NCBI GenBank assembly: GCA_963625295.1
Contig: CAVFTC010000012.1
Location: 1-35,197 of the forward strand
DNA: 35,197 nucleotides
Source: CAG-488 sp963625295
GTDB lineage: Bacteria; Bacillota; Clostridia; Oscillospirales; Acutalibacteraceae
Reading direction: 5' to 3'
The translations under genes and the position numbers were made by a program. The notes under the pieces are model-generated. The model worked only from the letters and a program-made list of their open reading frames with translations. It did no database searches and was not told where the DNA came from. Below are positions 31,680-35,197 of the stretch, one piece after another (position 1 is the stretch's first letter; each line of letters begins with the position of its first letter).

Positions 31680-32978
31680 ATGGAAAGATATTATCAGCAG
31701 GAAATTGAATGCGCTTCACGGGAAAAAATCCGTGAGCTTCAGGACGAAAGACTTGTTAAGCAGGTCAAGCATGTTTGGGACAATGTTCCTTATTACAGAA
31801 AGAAAATGCTGGAAAAAGGCGTTACTCCCGACGATATAAAGGGTGTTGACGACCTTCACAAGCTCCCGTTTCTTTCAAAAGCGGATCTTCGTGACGCTTA
31901 TCCCTACGGACTTCTCGCAACGCCGTTGAAAAATTGCGTCAGAATTCAATCTACCTCCGGCACAACCGGCAGACGAGTTGTTGCGTTCTACACTCAGCAT
32001 GATATCGACCTTTGGGAGGATTGCTGCGCCCGTGCTATCGTGGCGGCAGGCGGAACGGACGAGGATGTTGTTCAGGTTGCATACGGCTACGGACTTTTCA
32101 CCGGCGGCGCAGGACTTCACGGCGGCAGCCACAAGGTCGGCAGTCTTACCCTCCCGATGTCCTCCGGCAATACGGACAGACAGCTCCAGTTCATGACCGA
32201 CCTCGGTTCGACCATTCTCTGCTGCACTCCGTCCTATGCGGCTTATCTTGCGGAGAGCATACACGAGCGTGGACTTAGAGATAAGATTAAGCTCAAAGCA
32301 GGCATTTTCGGCGCAGAAGCGTGGAGCGAAAAAATGCGTCAGGAAATTCAAAATCAGCTCGGCATCAAGGCCTACGATATCTACGGTCTTACCGAAATAA
32401 GCGGCCCCGGCGTTTCTTTTGAATGCTCGGAGCAGACCGGTATGCACATCAACGAGGATCACTTCATCGCCGAGATAATCGACCCCGACACGGGCGAGGT
32501 TCTCCCCGACGGAACTCAGGGTGAGCTTGTTTTCACATCAATATCTAAAGAAGCTTTTCCGCTTCTCAGATACAGAACTCGTGACATCTGCGTTCTCACA
32601 AGAGAAAAATGCTCCTGCGGCAGAACGCTTGTTAAGATGTGCAAGCCGATGGGCAGAAGCGACGATATGCTTATCGTCAAGGGCGTCAATGTATTCCCGT
32701 CGCAGATTGAAACGGTTCTCATTGAGCAGGGCTATCAGGCCAACTATCAGATCATAGTTGACCGTGTAAATAACAGCGATACGCTTGAGGTCATGGTTGA
32801 AATGACTCAGGATAACTTCTCCGACAACCTCGGCAAGATCACCGAGATGGAGAAATCACTCGTTGCCGCTTTGAAGGCTATGCTCGGAATCTACACCAAG
32901 GTTCGCCTTGTTGCCCCGAAGTCCATCACCAGAAGCGAGGGCAAGGCAGTCCGTGTAATTGACAAGAGAAAAATTTAA
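31680..32978 (+). CDS. paaK: Phenylacetate-CoA ligase (PaaK-type)
   Basis: AMP-forming ligase of 432 residues that interconverts phenylacetate (or indoleacetate) and its CoA ester. Motifs: QSTSGTTGRRVVAFY (ATP loop), AYGYGLFTGGAGLHGG, IYGLTEISGPGVSFEC, RYRTRDIC and GRSDDMLIVKGVNVFPSQIE, all PaaK-type. The short length without a separate large C-terminal domain is normal. Together with iorAB, two CoA ligases sit in one operon, so aryl-acetyl-CoA may be turned into free acid with ATP gain or the reverse; direction cannot be read. Gap of 15 nt to iorB. Confidence 0.93.
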   Translation: MERYYQQEIECASREKIRELQDERLVKQVKHVWDNVPYYRKKMLEKGVTPDDIKGVDDLHKLPFLSKADLRDAYPYGLLATPLKNCVRIQSTSGTTGRRVVAFYTQHDIDLWEDCCARAIVAAGGTDEDVVQVAYGYGLFTGGAGLHGGSHKVGSLTLPMSSGNTDRQLQFMTDLGSTILCCTPSYAAYLAESIHERGLRDKIKLKAGIFGAEAWSEKMRQEIQNQLGIKAYDIYGLTEISGPGVSFECSEQTGMHINEDHFIAEIIDPDTGEVLPDGTQGELVFTSISKEAFPLLRYRTRDICVLTREKCSCGRTLVKMCKPMGRSDDMLIVKGVNVFPSQIETVLIEQGYQANYQIIVDRVNNSDTLEVMVEMTQDNFSDNLGKITEMEKSLVAALKAMLGIYTKVRLVAPKSITRSEGKAVRVIDKRKI

Positions 32979-32990
32979 GGAGGCAGGAAA

Positions 32991-33422
32991 ATGGCTATTA
33001 CTCAGATTTCGGTTTTTTTGGAAAACAGAGCGGGACAGCTTTCGGAGATTACGAAAATCCTGTCCGATAATAACATCGACCTCAAGGCGTTGAATATCGC
33101 CGAAACCGCCGACTACGGAATTCTCCGTCTTATCTCCGACGATTCCGACGAGGCTGCAAAGCTTCTGCGCAATAACGGCTTCATCGTCACGGAAACTCCC
33201 GTTGTTGCGGCAGCCGTTCCGAACAAAGCGGGCGGACTCAACGAGCTTCTCAACATCATTTCAAACGAGGACATCGACATTGAATATATGTATTCGGTAT
33301 TCGGTCAGAAGGACGGACTTGCATACATGATTTTCAAGGTTAAGGATACCGATTCTTTCACCTCCGTGCTCAAAAGATACTTCGTCGTTGTCGCAACGGG
33401 CGACGACCTCGGAATCAAATAA
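32991..33422 (+). CDS. Tandem ACT-domain protein
   Basis: 143 residues with two ACT modules (MAITQISVFLENRAGQLSEITKIL... and VVAAAVPNKAGGLNELLNIIS...). ACT domains bind amino acids and usually regulate enzymes or transcription. No catalytic or DNA-binding part is visible. Proteins of this kind are often found directly after paaK/iorAB in Clostridia, so it may sense an aromatic amino acid and adjust the pathway. Starts 12 nt after paaK, with AAGGAGG upstream. Confidence 0.9.
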   Translation: MAITQISVFLENRAGQLSEITKILSDNNIDLKALNIAETADYGILRLISDDSDEAAKLLRNNGFIVTETPVVAAAVPNKAGGLNELLNIISNEDIDIEYMYSVFGQKDGLAYMIFKVKDTDSFTSVLKRYFVVVATGDDLGIK

Positions 33423-33757
33423 TCTATTGATTTTTTCCGATTGACGGAGTATTATTTATATTGATTGTTTAACTTTTTTATACAAATAATATTATTTACT
33501 TTTAAAAAAATATTCAGCACACAAAAGCATTGAGAAGAAACTCATGTGGGTTTTGTAGGGGCGTGCATTGCACGTCCGCCAATGTCAGCTGAAAAATTCG
33601 GACGACCAATGGTCGCCCCTACAAAAATAATTGAATTTTTTAAACCATTTTTAATTTTGGTTAATAAAGAAAACATATTATTTGATAAAGAAAATTCAAA
33701 AAATAAAATAAATCGACATTCCTTTCGGTCGGTTTGTTAAGAAAGGAACTTATAACA
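33423..33757. other. Intergenic region, AT-rich, with one dispersed repeat
   Basis: No open frame or RNA gene that I can support. It is very AT-rich apart from the inverted-repeat element at 33551-33626. I see no clear terminator for the ACT-domain gene and no convincing promoter for the aminotransferase; an imperfect repeat TAAACCA/TGGTTAA lies at 33641-33664. Confidence 0.6.
33551..33626. repeat. GTAGGGGCG inverted-repeat element
   Basis: Perfect 13-bp terminal arms TTTTGTAGGGGCG (33551-33563) and CGCCCCTACAAAA (33614-33626), with an inner CGTCCG/CGGACG. I associate GTAGGGGCG...CGCCCCTAC elements with intergenic regions of gut Firmicutes; no open frame inside. Confidence 0.85.
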
Positions 33758-34927
33758 ATGCAGGAATTAAGCAGAAAAAACGCACTTTTCACCGATTCCG
33801 TTATCAGAAGAATGACCCGTGTTGCCCTTGACTGCGGCGCAATCAACCTTGCACAGGGCTTTCCGGATTTTGATCCTCCGAAGGAGATGACGGATCGTCT
33901 CGCTGAGGTCGCTCACACAGGCCCTCACCAGTACCCGATCACAATGGGCGCTCCGAACTTCCGTGAAGCTCTCGCAAGAAAATGCGGCCGTTTCATGGGT
34001 CGTGAGCTTGACCCCAACACCGAAATGGTTGTTACCATCGGTTCAACCGAAGCACTGGTGGACACAATCTTCGCCCTCACAAATCCGGGCGACAGAATCG
34101 TTATGTTCTCACCCTACTTTGAAAATTACAGAGCGCAGGCAATCATGGTGGACTGCGAACCCGTTTTCATTCCGCTTGTACCGCCCGAGTTCAATTTTGA
34201 CGCAGATGTTATCGAAGCCGAGTTCAAAAAGGGTGCAAAGGCAATTCTTATCTGCAACCCCTCAAATCCGAGCGGTAAGGTTTTCACCTATGACGAGCTG
34301 AGAACCATTGCAGACCTTTGCATTAAATACGATGTTTACGCTATCATGGACGAGGTTTACGAGCACATCATCTATGAGGGACACAAGCATGTTTACATGA
34401 ACAGTCTTGACGGAATGTGGGAGAGAACAGTCAGCTGCTCCTCTCTTTCAAAGACTTATTCTGTAACGGGCTGGCGTCTCGGCTATGCCATAGCTCCGAA
34501 GCCGCTCATGGACAGAATCAAGCAGTACCATGACTTCAACGCAGTCGGCGCAGCTTCTCCGCTCATGGAGGCAGCCTGCGTAGGTCTTAATATGCCCGAC
34601 AGCTACTATGACGAGTTCGGCGCACACTATGCCCACATGAAGAAGCTCTTTACAGAGGGACTTGACCGCATCGGAATTCCTTACACCGATCCGCAGGGCG
34701 CATACTTTGTTCTCGCAGATATTGCTCCTTTCCTCAAGCCGGGTCAGTCTGATGTTGACTTCTGCCTTGAAATGGCTCAGAAGGTCGGCGTTGCTTGCGT
34801 TCCGGGCACATCGTTCTTCAACGAAAAGGGTATCAACAATATTGTTCGTGTCCACTTTGCAAAGAGGGACGAAACCCTCAACGAGGCTCTTGAAAGACTT
34901 TCTCACATCAAGGAAAAGATGGGCTGA
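33758..34927 (+). CDS. Class I/II PLP-dependent aminotransferase
   Basis: Fold-type I aminotransferase, 389 residues. N-terminal INLAQGFPDFDPP; substrate/PLP region GSTEALVDTIFAL; ICNPSNPSGKVF; IMDEVYEHIIYEG; PLP lysine in SSLSKTYSVTGWRLGYA; late Arg in NIVRVHFAKRD. The sequence type is close to aspartate/aromatic/kynurenine aminotransferases of the methionine-aminotransferase-like group. Lying beside iorAB and paaK, it most likely converts aromatic amino acids to aryl-pyruvates. The start at 33758 follows AAAGGAA. Separate from the operon by 335 bp. Confidence 0.9.
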   Translation: MQELSRKNALFTDSVIRRMTRVALDCGAINLAQGFPDFDPPKEMTDRLAEVAHTGPHQYPITMGAPNFREALARKCGRFMGRELDPNTEMVVTIGSTEALVDTIFALTNPGDRIVMFSPYFENYRAQAIMVDCEPVFIPLVPPEFNFDADVIEAEFKKGAKAILICNPSNPSGKVFTYDELRTIADLCIKYDVYAIMDEVYEHIIYEGHKHVYMNSLDGMWERTVSCSSLSKTYSVTGWRLGYAIAPKPLMDRIKQYHDFNAVGAASPLMEAACVGLNMPDSYYDEFGAHYAHMKKLFTEGLDRIGIPYTDPQGAYFVLADIAPFLKPGQSDVDFCLEMAQKVGVACVPGTSFFNEKGINNIVRVHFAKRDETLNEALERLSHIKEKMG

Positions 34928-34930
34928 AAA

Positions 34931-34962
34931 TAAAGGCAATACCGCACACCCCAATTGTGCGA
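34931..34962. repeat. Degenerate TTAAGGC-family palindrome after the aminotransferase gene
   Basis: TAAAGGCAATACCGCACA is followed directly by CAATTGTGCG, that is, the left end of the 169-bp element joined to part of its right end with the middle missing. It begins 4 bp after the stop codon. Confidence 0.6.
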
Positions 34963-35027
34963 TAATGCAGCGAAGGTCGGAAATTTTTCGGCTTTCGCTT
35001 TATTTTTTCTTTCTTTGTGATATACTA

Positions 35028-35196
35028 TTAAGGTAATACCGCACAAATTGATGCGCACGCCTTGCTTGAATCTGTTTCCGTCATGTTGCACAAAAATTCT
35101 TTGACTTGCGTCAGCAAGCCTGCAAAATTTTTGTACAACCTGACGAAAAATCTTACTGCGCAATCCGCACACCTCAATTGTGCGGTATTGCCTTAA
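35028..35196. mobile_element. 169-bp MITE-like element, copy 2
   Basis: Begins TTAAGGTAATACCGCACA and ends with the inverted form reading GTGCGGTATTGCCTTAA. Middle palindrome as in copy 1, with GTCA/TGAC extending it. Eight substitutions and no length change against 27437-27605. It reaches the window edge, so its right flank is unseen. Confidence 0.8.
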
Positions 35197-35197
35197 G

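Noticed and set aside
27378..35172. Two similar minus-strand open frames (27378-27581 and 34903-35172)
   Set aside because: They lie in the two copies of the 169-bp non-coding palindromic element. The similarity comes from the repeat, and neither has a ribosome binding site.

Overview
The window looks like a chromosomal segment of a spore-forming gut-type member of the Clostridia (Oscillospiraceae/Ruminococcaceae-like). This is inferred from an alpha/beta-type small acid-soluble spore protein, a T-box leader in front of ileS, a dockerin on a secreted GH25 lysozyme, AGGAGG-type ribosome binding sites, moderate G+C, and a GTAGGGGCG inverted-repeat element that I associate with gut Firmicutes. 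No species can be named from sequence alone. Two N runs (11828-11837, 22546-22585) show that it is a draft scaffold.

Layout. 1-3050: tRNA-Leu(CAG) on the minus strand, the rRNA methyltransferase pair rsmE-rsmF, and a small membrane protein. 3100-5570: a metal-responsive ArsR/SmtB regulator with a clear operator, followed by a Zn/Cd-type P1B ATPase. 5570-8835 (minus): a secreted alpha/beta-hydrolase-like protein and a Gfo/Idh/MocA protein with GH109-like features. 8900-12760 (plus): a PAP2 phosphatase, a secreted purple-acid-phosphatase-like enzyme, and an AT-rich polytopic membrane protein broken by a gap. 12759-16000 (minus): GH25-dockerin lysozyme, metallophosphoesterase and TRIC-type channel, tightly packed. 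16089-18700 (minus): a membrane protein and the two subunits of aconitase X. 18950-20260: cysteine synthase family protein (minus, TTG start) and the spore protein (plus). 20399-22344 (minus): a 594-residue secreted protein of unknown function behind a strong promoter and a structured leader RNA.

22680-35197 (plus): T-box-controlled ileS (eukaryote-like IleRS), azlCD (branched-chain amino acid export), then an operon of acyl-CoA synthetase, iorA, iorB, phenylacetate-CoA ligase and an ACT-domain protein, followed by a class I aminotransferase. Together the last group can transaminate aromatic amino acids, oxidatively decarboxylate the aryl-pyruvates to aryl-acetyl-CoA with ferredoxin, and interconvert aryl-acetates and their CoA esters.

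The least ordinary material is non-coding. There are two 169-bp MITE-like elements about 95% identical, several short solo palindromes made from the same terminal repeat and placed at gene ends, and a second palindromic repeat present once uninterrupted (16089-16165) and once apparently interrupted by the 169-bp element (27397-27625). The leader RNA at 22207-22310 has a closed terminal stem and a GGGGAGUA segment that I could not assign to a known class with confidence.
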